Positions 14,046 to 22,787 of a stretch of DNA of 29,213 nucleotides are shown here, one piece after another; positions within the stretch are counted from its first letter, which is position 1; every line of letters starts with the position of its first letter. Made by a program: the position numbers and the translations under genes. The notes beneath the pieces are model-generated. The model was not told the origin of the DNA. It worked only from the letters and a program-made list of their open reading frames with translations, and did not search any database. The stretch comes from an uncultured Collinsella sp. (GTDB taxonomy: Bacteria; Actinomycetota; Coriobacteriia; Coriobacteriales; Coriobacteriaceae): contig UQTN01000009.1 of the NCBI GenBank assembly GCA_900543945.1, positions 1-29,213 of the forward strand, given 5' to 3'.

Positions 14046-16145
14046 ATGGCTAAGCCTAAGTACAAGCTTTCCGATACCCGTAACATCGGCATCATGGCCC
14101 ACATCGATGCCGGTAAGACCACCACGACCGAGCGTATTCTTTACTACACCGGTAAGACCCACAAGATCGGTGAGGTCCATGAGGGCGCTGCCACCATGGA
14201 CTGGATGGTTCAGGAGCAGGAGCGCGGCGTAACCATTACCTCCGCTGCTACCACGTGCTTCTGGAACAAGGACGGTAAGGACTACCGCATCCAGATCATC
14301 GACACCCCGGGCCACGTTGACTTCACCGCCGAGGTCGAGCGCTGCCTGCGCGTCCTCGATGGCGCTGTTGCCGTCTTCGACGCTGTTGCCGGCGTTCAGC
14401 CCCAGTCTGAGACCGTTTGGCGTCAGGCTTCCACCTTCAACGTCCCCCGCATCGCCTTCATCAACAAGTATGACCGCGTGGGCGCTGACTTCTTCAACGC
14501 TATCGAGACCATGAAGGATCGTCTCGACGCTAACGCCGTGGCCGCTCAGGTCCCGATGGGCGCCGAGGATAACTTCTGGGGCGTCATCGACCTGGTCACC
14601 ATGACTGCTTGGGACTTCAAGGCCGACGAGAAGGGCATGACCTACCCCGAGCCGATGGACGAGATCCCGGCTGAGTTCGCTGACATCGCTGCTACCAAGC
14701 GCGAGGAGCTCCTTGACGCTGCTGCCAGCTTTGATGACGAGCTCATGGAGAAGATCCTCATGGAGGAGGACTTCACCGTCGAGGAGCTCAAGGCTGCTCT
14801 GCGCAAGGGCGTCCTGGCCAACGAGCTCAACCTCGTTTTCGTGGGTTCCGCCTACAAGAACAAGGGCGTCCAGGAGCTGCTCGACGCTGTCGTCGACTAC
14901 CTGCCCAGCCCGCTCGACGTCGAGGCCGTCACCGGTACCGATCCGGACACCGGCGAGGAGATCCAGCGTCATCCTTCCTTCGACGAGCCCTTCTCCGGCC
15001 TGGTCTTCAAGATCATGACCGACCCGTTCGTCGGTAAGCTCACCTACGTCCGCGTTTACTCCGGCCGCGCCGAGTCCGGCTCCTACGTGGTCAACGCTTC
15101 CAACGGTCAGCGCGAGCGCCTCGGCCGCATCCTCGAGATGAACGCCGCCGAGCGTATCGACCGTGACGACGCTGCCGCCGGCGACATCGTCGCTTGCGTC
15201 GGCTTCAAGAACTCCACCACTGGTGACACCCTGTGCGCCGAGGGCAAGGAGATCGTCCTCGAGAAGATCGAGTTTGCTAAGCCCGTTATCGACGTTGCCA
15301 TCGAGCCCAAGACCAAGGCCGAGCAGGACAAGATGTCCCTGGCTCTGACCAAGCTCGCCGAGGAGGACCCGACCTTCCAGGTGTCCACCAACCACGAGAC
15401 CGGCCAGACCATCATCGCCGGCATGGGCGAGCTGCACCTCGAGATCATCGTCGACCGTCTGCTCCGCGAGTTCAAGGTTGACGCTAACGTTGGTAAGCCT
15501 CAGGTTGCCTACCGCGAGACCGCTGGTCACGACGTCGAGAAGGCTGAGGGCAAGTTCGTCCGTCAGTCCGGCGGTCGCGGTCAGTACGGCCACGCCGTCA
15601 TCAAGCTCGAGAAGATGGAGGAGGGCTTCGGCTACGAGTTCGTCAACGCTATCGTCGGCGGCGTCGTGCCCAAGGAGTACATCCCGTCCATCGATAAGGG
15701 CATCCAGGAGGCCCTGAACACCGGTGTTATCGCCGGCTTCCCGGTCCTCGACGTCAAGGTCACCCTGTTCGACGGTTCTTACCACGAGGTCGACTCCTCC
15801 GAGGCCGCCTTTAAGATCGCCGGTTCCATGGCTATCAAGGACGCCCTCAAGAAGTCCGATCCGCAGCTGCTCGAGCCGATCATGGCTGTCGAAGTCGAGA
15901 CCCCCGAGCAGTACATGGGCGACGTTATGGGCAACCTCTCCGGTCGCCGCGGCAAGATCGAGGGCATGGAGGATCGCAAGAACAGCAAGCTCATCCGTGC
16001 CAAGGTGCCGCTGGGCGAGATGTTCGGTTACGCTACCGACCTTCGCTCCCAGACCCAGGGCCGTGCATCCTACACGATGCAGTTCGACTCTTATGAGCCC
16101 GCGCCCAAGTCCATCGTGGACGAGGTCATGAGCAAGAACGCCTAA
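14046..16145 (+). CDS. fusA: Elongation factor G
   Basis: Translocation GTPase of 699 residues, full length. The G domain has the P-loop AHIDAGKTTTTE, switch I with ERGVTITSAATT, the G3 motif DTPGHVDF and the G4 motif as NKYD rather than the more common NKMD; the essential N, K and D remain. Later domains are intact, including the domain IV RQSGGRGQYGHA block and the C-terminal GDVMGNLSGRRGKI segment. The ATG follows AAGGTAAGGA in the short gap after rpsG. In most bacteria tuf comes next; here rpsJ does. Reads as the housekeeping EF-G, with no sign of a resistance-type paralogue. Confidence 0.97.
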   Translation: MAKPKYKLSDTRNIGIMAHIDAGKTTTTERILYYTGKTHKIGEVHEGAATMDWMVQEQERGVTITSAATTCFWNKDGKDYRIQIIDTPGHVDFTAEVERCLRVLDGAVAVFDAVAGVQPQSETVWRQASTFNVPRIAFINKYDRVGADFFNAIETMKDRLDANAVAAQVPMGAEDNFWGVIDLVTMTAWDFKADEKGMTYPEPMDEIPAEFADIAATKREELLDAAASFDDELMEKILMEEDFTVEELKAALRKGVLANELNLVFVGSAYKNKGVQELLDAVVDYLPSPLDVEAVTGTDPDTGEEIQRHPSFDEPFSGLVFKIMTDPFVGKLTYVRVYSGRAESGSYVVNASNGQRERLGRILEMNAAERIDRDDAAAGDIVACVGFKNSTTGDTLCAEGKEIVLEKIEFAKPVIDVAIEPKTKAEQDKMSLALTKLAEEDPTFQVSTNHETGQTIIAGMGELHLEIIVDRLLREFKVDANVGKPQVAYRETAGHDVEKAEGKFVRQSGGRGQYGHAVIKLEKMEEGFGYEFVNAIVGGVVPKEYIPSIDKGIQEALNTGVIAGFPVLDVKVTLFDGSYHEVDSSEAAFKIAGSMAIKDALKKSDPQLLEPIMAVEVETPEQYMGDVMGNLSGRRGKIEGMEDRKNSKLIRAKVPLGEMFGYATDLRSQTQGRASYTMQFDSYEPAPKSIVDEVMSKNA

Positions 16146-16205
16146 GTTCGAGCTCCCTGTTACGTAATCCGCGAGAACATCTCTCGCACTCTTTGGAGGT
16201 TTAAG

Positions 16206-16514
16206 TTGGCTACCCAGAAGATCCGCATTCGCCTCAAGGGCTATGATCACGAGGTCGTCGATCAGTCCGCGAAGCTCATCGTTGAGACCGCTCAGAAGAC
16301 CGGCGCTCGCGTTTCCGGTCCTGTCCCCCTGCCCACCGAGCGCAACCTGTACACGGTTATCCGCTCGCCGCACGTGAACAAGGACTCCCGTGAGCAGTTC
16401 GAGATGCGCACCCACAAGCGCCTCATCGACATCCTCGACCCCACCTCGGGCACCGTTGATTCGCTTATGCGTCTCGACCTCCCCGCTGGCGTCGACATCG
16501 ACATCAAGCTCTAA
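16206..16514 (+). CDS. rpsJ: 30S ribosomal protein S10
   Basis: Head protein of the 30S subunit and, as NusE, a partner in antitermination. The 102-residue product is full length, with KIRIRLKGYDHEVVDQSAKL at the N-terminus, the GPVPLPTERNLYTVIRSPHVNKDSREQFE block and the KRLIDILDP motif. The start is TTG, fixed by TTTGGAGGT at 16192-16200 and by the conserved N-terminus. It normally heads the S10 operon (rplC, rplD and so on); here it ends the str operon and a strong terminator follows, so the S10 cluster has been split. A small GCGAGA/TCTCGC hairpin (16171-16187) lies between fusA and rpsJ. Confidence 0.97.
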   Translation: MATQKIRIRLKGYDHEVVDQSAKLIVETAQKTGARVSGPVPLPTERNLYTVIRSPHVNKDSREQFEMRTHKRLIDILDPTSGTVDSLMRLDLPAGVDIDIKL

Positions 16515-16538
16515 GCGATATTCCTCATAGCTTAAAGG

Positions 16539-16576
16539 GCCCCGCTGCCATTACGGTAGCGGGGCTCTTTTGTTTT
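16539..16576 (+). terminator. Rho-independent terminator after rpsJ
   Basis: GCCCCGCTGCC (16539-16549) and GGTAGCGGGGC (16555-16565) form an 11-bp stem with one G-T pair, followed by TCTTTTGTTTT. It lies between the convergent rpsJ and birA genes and may serve both, though the reverse-strand T tract is short. Confidence 0.92.
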
Positions 16577-16630
16577 GCATGATGGGTTTGGATCGCCGGG
16601 TAAGGCTGCCGAGCGGCTGGCTGTGGCGAC

Positions 16631-17407
16631 CTACTCACTCAAGGGGCGCAATGACGCCTCCTCAAAATGGAAGGATCGCAAGCCGTCTTCTGTTTCGATG
16701 CGCGCACGACCAAAGCCATCGACCGTTATAAAGATGCCTCGCGCCAGCTCGTCACCGGCAGGGGAGCGGGCGATAACGTGCTTTCCAATCCAATTGAGGT
16801 GAGCGACATATTCGCCGTGGACGGGCGCGAGCGGTCCGGTGTTTTCTTCCATGGCGTTGAGGCGTTCTGCCCAGGCATCTACAGCGTCTATAACTGCGTG
16901 ATAGACCTCATCGAGGAGCATGTCGACAGCAGGAACGTTCTCGTTAAGGTCCGAGAGACCGATTGCCGGCAGGCCGCCATCGGGCACCTCTTGGGGCGCA
17001 TAGTTCACATTGACACCAATGCCGCAGACGGCGAAAGGTTTGCCTTCGTTATCGCGTGCGGCCTCGACCAGAATGCCGCCGAGTTTGCGTCCACGCGCGA
17101 CCAGGTCGTTGGGCCATTTGAGGCCAATCTCGTTTGCAAGACCCTGTTTTTCGAGCGCCTCGAGCACCGCTAGGCCGCTGACGGCAGCAAGACCAGAGTA
17201 CTTCGCAGGATTAACGCATGGACGCAGGACAATCGAAAGCAATAGGTTGCCGGCGGTTGAATCCCACTTGTGGCCGCGCCGGCCGCGTCCTGCTGTCTGA
17301 GCCCGGGCGGCAAGTCCTGTGCCGTGCGGCGCTCCCTGTTTTCCTGCTTCGAGCAGGTCATCGTTGGTCGATCCGGTTACGTCGACTATCGTTAATTTGG
17401 CATCCAT
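16631..17407 (-). CDS. birA: Biotin--[acetyl-CoA-carboxylase] ligase (monofunctional)
   Basis: Activates biotin with ATP and transfers it to the lysine of AccB, encoded in the facing operon. The 258-residue product has only the catalytic and C-terminal domains. It carries the biotin/AMP loop GRGRRGHKW (40-48), KWPND (97-101) and KLGGILVEA (108-116), and a C-terminal SH3-like part with ARGIFITVDGFGRARIET. The DNA-binding domain of class II BirA is absent, so it should not act as a biotin repressor. The ATG at 17407 is chosen because conserved sequence starts there; AGGAGG is about 11 bases upstream, and an in-frame ATG 27 codons earlier adds non-conserved sequence. It is the only minus-strand gene here, divergent from fabH. 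Confidence 0.93.
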   Translation of the reverse strand: MDAKLTIVDVTGSTNDDLLEAGKQGAPHGTGLAARAQTAGRGRRGHKWDSTAGNLLLSIVLRPCVNPAKYSGLAAVSGLAVLEALEKQGLANEIGLKWPNDLVARGRKLGGILVEAARDNEGKPFAVCGIGVNVNYAPQEVPDGGLPAIGLSDLNENVPAVDMLLDEVYHAVIDAVDAWAERLNAMEENTGPLAPVHGEYVAHLNWIGKHVIARSPAGDELARGIFITVDGFGRARIETEDGLRSFHFEEASLRPLSE

Positions 17408-17500
17408 AACGGCTGCTACCTCCTTAATGAATAAGTGAATAACGCAATGGTGTCGAGAGATAGACACAATGTGAAGCCTGTGTCGCATTTGGGCAATTTA

Positions 17501-17567
17501 ATGTTAACACGTCAACAACGACTGAAATGCGCTATCCTCTCTTGGTCGATGTAAACACGTCAACAAC
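17501..17567. promoter_or_regulatory. Two 19-bp direct repeats with internal dyad upstream of fabH (probable operators)
   Basis: ATGTTAACACGTCAACAAC (17501-17519) and ATGTAAACACGTCAACAAC (17549-17567) differ at one base and start 48 bases apart. Each contains a partial dyad of half-sites GTTAAC and GTCAAC around a 2-base centre. A possible -10, TATCCT, lies between them at 17533-17538 (weak -35), and the second copy ends just before the fabH ribosome binding site. This layout suits a repressor of the fatty-acid operon. It matches neither the FapR nor the FabT operator that I know. Read on the minus strand each copy contains TTGACG, so a role as a birA -35 element is an alternative. Confidence 0.6.
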
Positions 17568-17583
17568 TCAAAGGAGGTTAGTG

Positions 17584-18543
17584 ATGGGTTTCACGATTCT
17601 TGGAACGGGCTCGGCGCTTCCTAAGCGCAGTGTTTCCAATGACGAGCTGTCCGAGTTCCTCGATACCTCGGATGAGTGGATTTTTACCCGCACAGGTATC
17701 AAGAGCCGCCACGTCTGCACCACCGAGTCACTTGATGACCTTGCCGTAGCGGCGAGCGAGCGGGCACTCCAGGTGTCCGGAATCGACGCGAGCCAGTTGG
17801 ATTTGATCGTCTGCTCGACGACGACGGGTGACCATCTTGTTCCCGCTGAGGCGTGTGCCGTTGCTGAGCGACTAGGCGCGACGTGCCCTGCCTTCGATGT
17901 CTCGGCGGCCTGCGCCGGCTTCGTATTTGCGCTCGATGTTGCCGAGGGCTATATCGCCCGAGGACGAGCCAAGCATGTGCTTGTCGTTGCTGCCGAGCAG
18001 ATGACGCGCGCGCTCGACTGGACCGACCGCGCCACCTGCGTGCTCTTTGGCGATGGGGCAGGCGCCGCGGTGATTGAGGCCGGGGGAGACAGCCCCCTTG
18101 CCGTTGAGCTTTCGACGGCGCCCGACGTCGAGACGTTGTGCGTTCCCGGTCTGGTCGGCACCTCGCCGTTTAAGGCCTCCGCAGATAGCGAGAGCGTGCT
18201 GTCCATGAATGGCCGCCGCGTGTTCAAGTTCGGCGTCAACGCGATTTGCGACACGGTTCATAAGCTTGCGAGCGATGCGGGCATTTCGGTCGAGGACATC
18301 GACCATTTTGTATTCCATCAGGCTAACGAACGAATCCTGAGTCAGGCGGTCAAGCGCCTCGGTGTGCCAGACAAGCGCGTGGTTCGAACGCTGCGCGAGA
18401 CCGGCAACATTTCGAGCGCATGCATTCCGCTTGCCCTCGACCGGCTGGCAAACGCCGGTGCACTTCACACGGGCGACACCATCGCCCTCGTTGGATTTGG
18501 CGCCGGTCTGGATATAGGTGGCTATCTACTTCGTTGGAAGTAG
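17584..18543 (+). CDS. fabH: Beta-ketoacyl-ACP synthase III
   Basis: Starts fatty-acid synthesis by condensing an acyl-CoA primer with malonyl-ACP. The 319-residue product has the catalytic triad Cys110 (in VSAACAGF), His245 (in FVFHQANERI) and Asn275 (in GNISSACIPLAL). The N-terminal DTSDEWIFTRTGIKSRH is typical of the family. The ATG at 17584 follows AAAGGAGG (17571-17578), and the conserved sequence begins there; an upstream in-frame ATG at 17527 would run through the operator region and is rejected. It is the first gene of the fab operon. Primer preference (acetyl or branched) cannot be read with confidence from sequence. Confidence 0.95.
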   Translation: MGFTILGTGSALPKRSVSNDELSEFLDTSDEWIFTRTGIKSRHVCTTESLDDLAVAASERALQVSGIDASQLDLIVCSTTTGDHLVPAEACAVAERLGATCPAFDVSAACAGFVFALDVAEGYIARGRAKHVLVVAAEQMTRALDWTDRATCVLFGDGAGAAVIEAGGDSPLAVELSTAPDVETLCVPGLVGTSPFKASADSESVLSMNGRRVFKFGVNAICDTVHKLASDAGISVEDIDHFVFHQANERILSQAVKRLGVPDKRVVRTLRETGNISSACIPLALDRLANAGALHTGDTIALVGFGAGLDIGGYLLRWK

Positions 18544-18595
18544 TCGCACATAGGAAATAAAAACGCCCCTAGGGCACAAACAAAGGAGAACTACC

Positions 18596-18832
18596 ATGGC
18601 AGATCAGAAGACCTTCGAGCGCGTTTGCGATGTTATCCGCGAGACCGCCGGTCTTGACGACGTCGAGATGAAGCCCGAGTCCACGCTCGAGGAGATTGGT
18701 CTCGACAGTCTGGGCACCGTCGAGATCCTCGTCGCCGTTGAGGACGAGTTTGGCATCCAGCTCGATACCGAGGAGAACCCCAAGACGGTCGGCGAGTTCG
18801 CCGATACGGTCGAGGCGGCATTGGAGAAGTAG
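18596..18832 (+). CDS. acpP: Acyl carrier protein
   Basis: Small acidic carrier (78 residues) on which acyl chains are built. Ser38 in the motif GLDSLG is the 4'-phosphopantetheine attachment site; most type II ACPs have GADSLD there, so the flanking residues differ slightly but the DSL core is intact. Helices are rich in Glu and Asp, as expected for docking to Fab enzymes. The ATG follows AAAGGAG (18582-18588). It lies 52 bases after fabH in a gap with a small palindrome (GCCCCTAGGGC), and fabK starts 2 bases after its stop. Confidence 0.95.
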   Translation: MADQKTFERVCDVIRETAGLDDVEMKPESTLEEIGLDSLGTVEILVAVEDEFGIQLDTEENPKTVGEFADTVEAALEK

Positions 18833-18834
18833 AG

Positions 18835-19779
18835 ATGCTCAAGACTCCTCTCTGCGATCTGCTCGGCATCGAAAAGCCCGTGTTCCAGGGCGGTATGGCC
18901 TGGATCGCCGACGCCTCGCTGGCGTCCGCAGTGTCCGAGGCGGGCGGCTTAGGGATTATCGCGGCCATGAACGCCGACGCCAACTGGCTGCGCGACCAGA
19001 TTCATGAGCTGCGCGCCAGGACGGATAAGCCCTTTGGCGTCAACGTCATGCTCATGAGCCCGTTTGCCGACGAGGTCGCGCGGGTCGTGATTGACGAGCG
19101 GGTGCCGGTCGTCGTGACGGGTGCCGGCAATCCCACCAAGCACATGAAGGCGTGGAACGAGGCGGGCATCAAGGTCATCCCGGTCGTTGCCTCGGTGGCG
19201 CTGGCGCGCCTCGTGGCGCGTCGTGGAGCCACTGCCGTGGTTGCCGAGGGTACCGAATCAGGCGGCCATATTGGCGAGACCTCGACGATGGCACTGGTGC
19301 CGCAGGTTGTCGATGTGGTCGATATTCCCGTGGTTGCGGCTGGCGGTATCGCCGATGGCCGCGGCGTGGCGGCCGCCTTTATGCTGGGCGCCGCCGGCGT
19401 GCAGGTGGGTACGCGCTTTCTGATCGCAGATGAGTGCACCGTATCGGAGCAGTACAAGGAGATGGTCCTGAAGGCCAACGACACCTCGACGCGTGCGACC
19501 GGCCGCTCGACGGGACACCCGGTGCGTGCCCTCAAGAGCCCCTTCACCAACGCCTACGCCAAGAGCGAGGCGGCGGGCGTAAGCGTCGAGGAGCTCGGGG
19601 CCATGGGCACGGGCGCCCTTCGCAAGGCCGCCAAGGACGGCAATTACGAAGAGGGCTCGTTTTTGTGTGGACAGATTGCCGGCATGGTCAACGAGCGCCA
19701 AAGTGCACGTGAAATCGTTGACGACCTGGTCGATGGCGCCGAGCACGTCCTGAAGGGTGCGTGCGCATGGGTGGCGTAG
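18835..19779 (+). CDS. fabK: Enoyl-ACP reductase II (FMN-dependent)
   Basis: Catalyses the last reduction of each elongation cycle using NAD(P)H and FMN. The 314-residue product is a TIM-barrel flavoprotein of the nitronate monooxygenase/FabK family, with VFQGGMAWIADASLASAVSEAGGLGII at the N-terminus and the phosphate-binding segments EGTESGGHIG and AAGGIADGRGVAAAFMLGA, followed by GVQVGTRFL. Its place between acpP and fabD is the same as in Streptococcus, which separates it from 2-nitropropane dioxygenase-like relatives. FabK enzymes are not inhibited by triclosan. The start codon is 2 bases after the acpP stop, with the Shine-Dalgarno inside acpP. It is the only enoyl reductase in the window. 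Confidence 0.92.
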   Translation: MLKTPLCDLLGIEKPVFQGGMAWIADASLASAVSEAGGLGIIAAMNADANWLRDQIHELRARTDKPFGVNVMLMSPFADEVARVVIDERVPVVVTGAGNPTKHMKAWNEAGIKVIPVVASVALARLVARRGATAVVAEGTESGGHIGETSTMALVPQVVDVVDIPVVAAGGIADGRGVAAAFMLGAAGVQVGTRFLIADECTVSEQYKEMVLKANDTSTRATGRSTGHPVRALKSPFTNAYAKSEAAGVSVEELGAMGTGALRKAAKDGNYEEGSFLCGQIAGMVNERQSAREIVDDLVDGAEHVLKGACAWVA

Positions 19780-20693
19780 CGTTTCTGTTTGCCGGCCAGG
19801 GCGCCCAGCACCCCGCGATGGGCGTCGATCTGATCGAGGCATCGCCGGCGGCCGCCGAGGTGTTCGCCATTGCCGACGAGGTGCGCCCGGGGACCAGTGA
19901 GCAGTGCCGAAGCGCCTCCAAGGAGGAACTCTCGCAGACCGAGAACACGCAGCCGTGCGTGTTCGTTCACGATCTGGCAGCGGCTGCCGCCCTGCGTGAG
20001 CGCGGCGTGGTACCTACCGCCTGTGCGGGTTTTTCGCTTGGCGAGGTCGCCGCGCTCACCTTTGCGGGGGCGTTCGATACGCGAGCGGGTTTTGAGCTCG
20101 TATGTGAGCGTGCGGCATTGATGGCCACGGCGGCCGAGCGTCACCCCGGCGGCATGCGCGCCGTCATCAAACTCGATGCGGCGCAGGTCGAGGGCTTGGC
20201 AAAACAGGCCGGCGAGGACTGCTGGCCGGTCAACTACAACAGCCCCCAGCAGACGGTTGTGGCCGGAGCGCCCGAGGCGCTGCAGGAGCTCGACGTTCTA
20301 GTGAAAGAGGCTGGCGGTCGCGCCATGAAGGTCGCGGTGTCGGGTGCATTCCATAGCCCCTATATGGCCGAGGCGACCTGTGGCCTTGCTGCATATATCG
20401 AGGCCGGTCACGCGCCGTCCCCGCTGCTGATTCCTGTTATGGCAAATATGACAGCGGCGCCCTATCCGGCCGACCCGCAGGCGGCAGCGGAGATGCTGGC
20501 CAACCAGGTGAGTCATGCCGTGCGCTGGGTCGACACGCTGCATGCTCTGCAGGATCAAGGCATCGACACGTTTATTGAGGTCGGCCCTGGCAAAACGCTG
20601 TCGGGCCTGGTCAAGCGTACGCTGAGCGACGTTCGCGTGTATTCGTGCGAAACGGCCGAGCAGGTCGCAGCTATTGCCGACGAGCTCGCATAG
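19767..20693 (+). CDS. fabD: Malonyl-CoA:ACP transacylase
   Basis: Moves malonyl groups from CoA to ACP. The 308-residue product has the N-terminal FLFAGQGAQHPAMG, nucleophile Ser90 in GFSLGE and His196 in SGAFHSPYM, with the family C-terminal EVGPGKTLSGLVKRT. The ATG at 19767 is preferred because it gives the usual short lead to GQGAQ and has GAAGGG about nine bases upstream; a GTG at 19761 would add two residues. The start overlaps the end of fabK by 13 bases, so translation is probably coupled. No anomalies were seen. Confidence 0.94.
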   Translation: MGGVAFLFAGQGAQHPAMGVDLIEASPAAAEVFAIADEVRPGTSEQCRSASKEELSQTENTQPCVFVHDLAAAAALRERGVVPTACAGFSLGEVAALTFAGAFDTRAGFELVCERAALMATAAERHPGGMRAVIKLDAAQVEGLAKQAGEDCWPVNYNSPQQTVVAGAPEALQELDVLVKEAGGRAMKVAVSGAFHSPYMAEATCGLAAYIEAGHAPSPLLIPVMANMTAAPYPADPQAAAEMLANQVSHAVRWVDTLHALQDQGIDTFIEVGPGKTLSGLVKRTLSDVRVYSCETAEQVAAIADELA

Positions 20694-20723
20694 TCCACAG
20701 GGCTGTAACCCGAAAGGAATGAC

Positions 20724-21497
20724 ATGGGCAACTTGAACAACGGCGCGCTCGAGCGCAACGACTCACGTCGCGTGGCACTGGTCACGGGCGGCTCGCGGGG
20801 TATCGGCCGCGCCTGCGCTGTCGGTCTGGCGGAGGACGGCTTTGATATCGCCGTCGTCTATGCCGGCAGCGTCGATGCGGCGCGCAAGACGTGCGAAGCC
20901 TGTGAGGCGGTTGGCGCCACGGCACGCGCATATCAATGCGACGTGGCCGATCCCGCTGCCGTCAACGCGTGCGTGGAAGCGGTCCTCAACGACTTTGGTT
21001 CCATTTGGGCGCTCGTCAACAACGCCGGCATCACCCGCGATGGCCTGCTCATGCGCATGGGCGATGATGCATTCGATCGCGTGCTCGATGTCAATCTCAA
21101 GGGAACATTCAATATGACGCGCGCGCTCACCAAGACCTTTATGCGCCAGCGCGGCGGTTGCGTCGTCAACATGAGCTCGGTCGTGGGCCTGATGGGCAAT
21201 GCCGGGCAAGCCAACTACGCTGCTTCCAAGGCGGGCGTGATAGGGCTTACCAAGGCGGTGGCGCGCGAGCTTGCGCCTCGTGGCGTACGAGCGAACGCGG
21301 TCGCCCCCGGGTTTGTCGAGACAGATATGACGGCAAAGCTCTCGGAGAAGGTGCGTACGGCAACCGAGGAACAGATTCCCCTTAAGCGCATGGCACGTCC
21401 CGAGGAAGTGGCCGGCGTGGTGCGCTTTTTAGCGAGCGATGCGGCTGCTTACATTACGGGCGAGGTCGTGCGCGTCGACGGCGGAATGGCGATGTAG
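20724..21497 (+). CDS. fabG: 3-oxoacyl-ACP reductase
   Basis: NADPH-dependent reduction of beta-ketoacyl-ACP; a short-chain dehydrogenase of 257 residues. The cofactor motif TGGSRGIG is at 21-28, NNAG at 99-102, and the catalytic set is Ser152, Tyr165 and Lys169 in SSVVGLMGNAGQANYAASKAG. The C-terminal YITGEVVRVDGGMAM end is typical. Compared with E. coli FabG it has about ten extra polar residues at the N-terminus. The ATG at 20724 has AAAGGA five bases upstream, so this longer start is kept, but a shorter real start cannot be excluded. Placed between fabD and fabF. Confidence 0.95.
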   Translation: MGNLNNGALERNDSRRVALVTGGSRGIGRACAVGLAEDGFDIAVVYAGSVDAARKTCEACEAVGATARAYQCDVADPAAVNACVEAVLNDFGSIWALVNNAGITRDGLLMRMGDDAFDRVLDVNLKGTFNMTRALTKTFMRQRGGCVVNMSSVVGLMGNAGQANYAASKAGVIGLTKAVARELAPRGVRANAVAPGFVETDMTAKLSEKVRTATEEQIPLKRMARPEEVAGVVRFLASDAAAYITGEVVRVDGGMAM

Positions 21498-21536
21498 AAA
21501 CCAGGGCCGAAGAACGGCTTGGATGAGGAGACCATG

Positions 21537-22784
21537 ATGGAACAGAGAGTTGCAATCACCGGCATCGGTGCCGTATCGCCGCTCGGCAACACCGCGCTTG
21601 CCACCTGGGCGGCCATGTGCGCCGGGACCTGTGGCATCGGCCCGATCACGCACTTCGATACCGATGCGTTTACCGTCAAGGTGGCGGCCGAGGTCAAGGG
21701 CTTTGACGGCAACGAGTACTTTGGCAAGCGTGACGCCAAGCATCTGGACCCCTGCGTTCAGTTTGCGATGGCGGCTTCGGACGAGGCAATGCACGATGCG
21801 GGCTTTGATGTCGAAGGCGCCATCGATCGTGAGCGCCTGGGCGTCTACGTGGGCTCGGGCGTGGGCGGCATGACGACGCTCGTCGACAACGTCCACACGA
21901 TCGCCGATCGTGGACCTCGCCGCGCATCGCCCTATATGATTGCGATGATGATCCCCAACATGGCTTCGGGCAATATCGCGATCCGCCACAAGGCAAAGGG
22001 ACCGACCCTGCCAGTCGTGACTGCTTGCGCGACCTCGGCCCATGCGGTGGGCGAGGCATTCCGCGCCATCAAGCACGGCTATGCCGACGCGATCCTCGCG
22101 GGCGGCGCCGAGGCGGCCATTATCCCCGATGCCGTTGCAGGCTTTACGTCCTGCCGCGCATTGACCACCAACCCCGATCCTGCGACGGCTTGCCGCCCGT
22201 TCGATGCAGACCGCGACGGCTTTGTGATGGGCGAGGGCGCTTGCGTGCTGGTACTCGAGAGCATGGAACATGCGCAGGCGCGCGGTGCGCACATTTATGC
22301 CGAGGTCGTGGGCTACGGCAACACCGATGATGCTTATCACATCACGAGTCCCGATCCCGAGGCTGCCGGCATTGCCCGCGCGATATCGCTGGCGGTGGCC
22401 GAGGGCGACGTCAAGCCTTCCGAGGGCCTCTACATCAATGCCCACGGCACCTCGACCAAGCTTAATGATTCGTCCGAGACGGCGGGCATTAAGCGAGCGC
22501 TCGGCGAGGACGCGGCGCGCGCCGCACATGTCTCGTCGACCAAGTCGATGACGGGGCACATGATCGGTGCCACGGGGGCCATCGAGGTCATGGCCTGCGC
22601 CATGGCACTCGAGCAGGGCGTGGTGCCGCCGACCATTAACTACCACACGCCCGATTCCGCCTGCGATCTTGATTACACGCCCAATCGCGCGGTTCGCGCC
22701 GACCTTACCTGGGCGCTTTCGACCAACCTGGGCTTTGGCGGGCACAACGCCGCCATCGCGCTGCGTAGATATACGAGGAGCTAG
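21537..22784 (+). CDS. fabF: Beta-ketoacyl-ACP synthase II
   Basis: Chain-elongating condensing enzyme of 415 residues. The catalytic triad is Cys164 (VTACATSAHA), His303 (NAHGTSTKLND) and His341 (KSMTGHMIGATG). The C-terminal NLGFGGHNAAIALR segment is typical. ATG 21537 gives the normal N-terminus MEQRVAITGIGAVSPLGNT and lies six bases after GAGGAG (21525-21530). ATG 21534 and an in-frame TTG at 21519 are alternatives that add only one or six residues. accB begins 3 bases after its stop. Confidence 0.95.
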   Translation: MEQRVAITGIGAVSPLGNTALATWAAMCAGTCGIGPITHFDTDAFTVKVAAEVKGFDGNEYFGKRDAKHLDPCVQFAMAASDEAMHDAGFDVEGAIDRERLGVYVGSGVGGMTTLVDNVHTIADRGPRRASPYMIAMMIPNMASGNIAIRHKAKGPTLPVVTACATSAHAVGEAFRAIKHGYADAILAGGAEAAIIPDAVAGFTSCRALTTNPDPATACRPFDADRDGFVMGEGACVLVLESMEHAQARGAHIYAEVVGYGNTDDAYHITSPDPEAAGIARAISLAVAEGDVKPSEGLYINAHGTSTKLNDSSETAGIKRALGEDAARAAHVSSTKSMTGHMIGATGAIEVMACAMALEQGVVPPTINYHTPDSACDLDYTPNRAVRADLTWALSTNLGFGGHNAAIALRRYTRS

Positions 22785-22787
22785 AGC

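Noticed and set aside
14028..16415. Minus-strand open frame of about 795 codons opposite fusA and rpsJ
   Set aside because: Same codon-bias shadow; it runs across two genes and their gap and shows no plausible protein motif.
17527..17583. Upstream ATG start for fabH
   Set aside because: Translation from 17527 would run through one operator-like repeat and the ribosome binding site and adds non-conserved residues.
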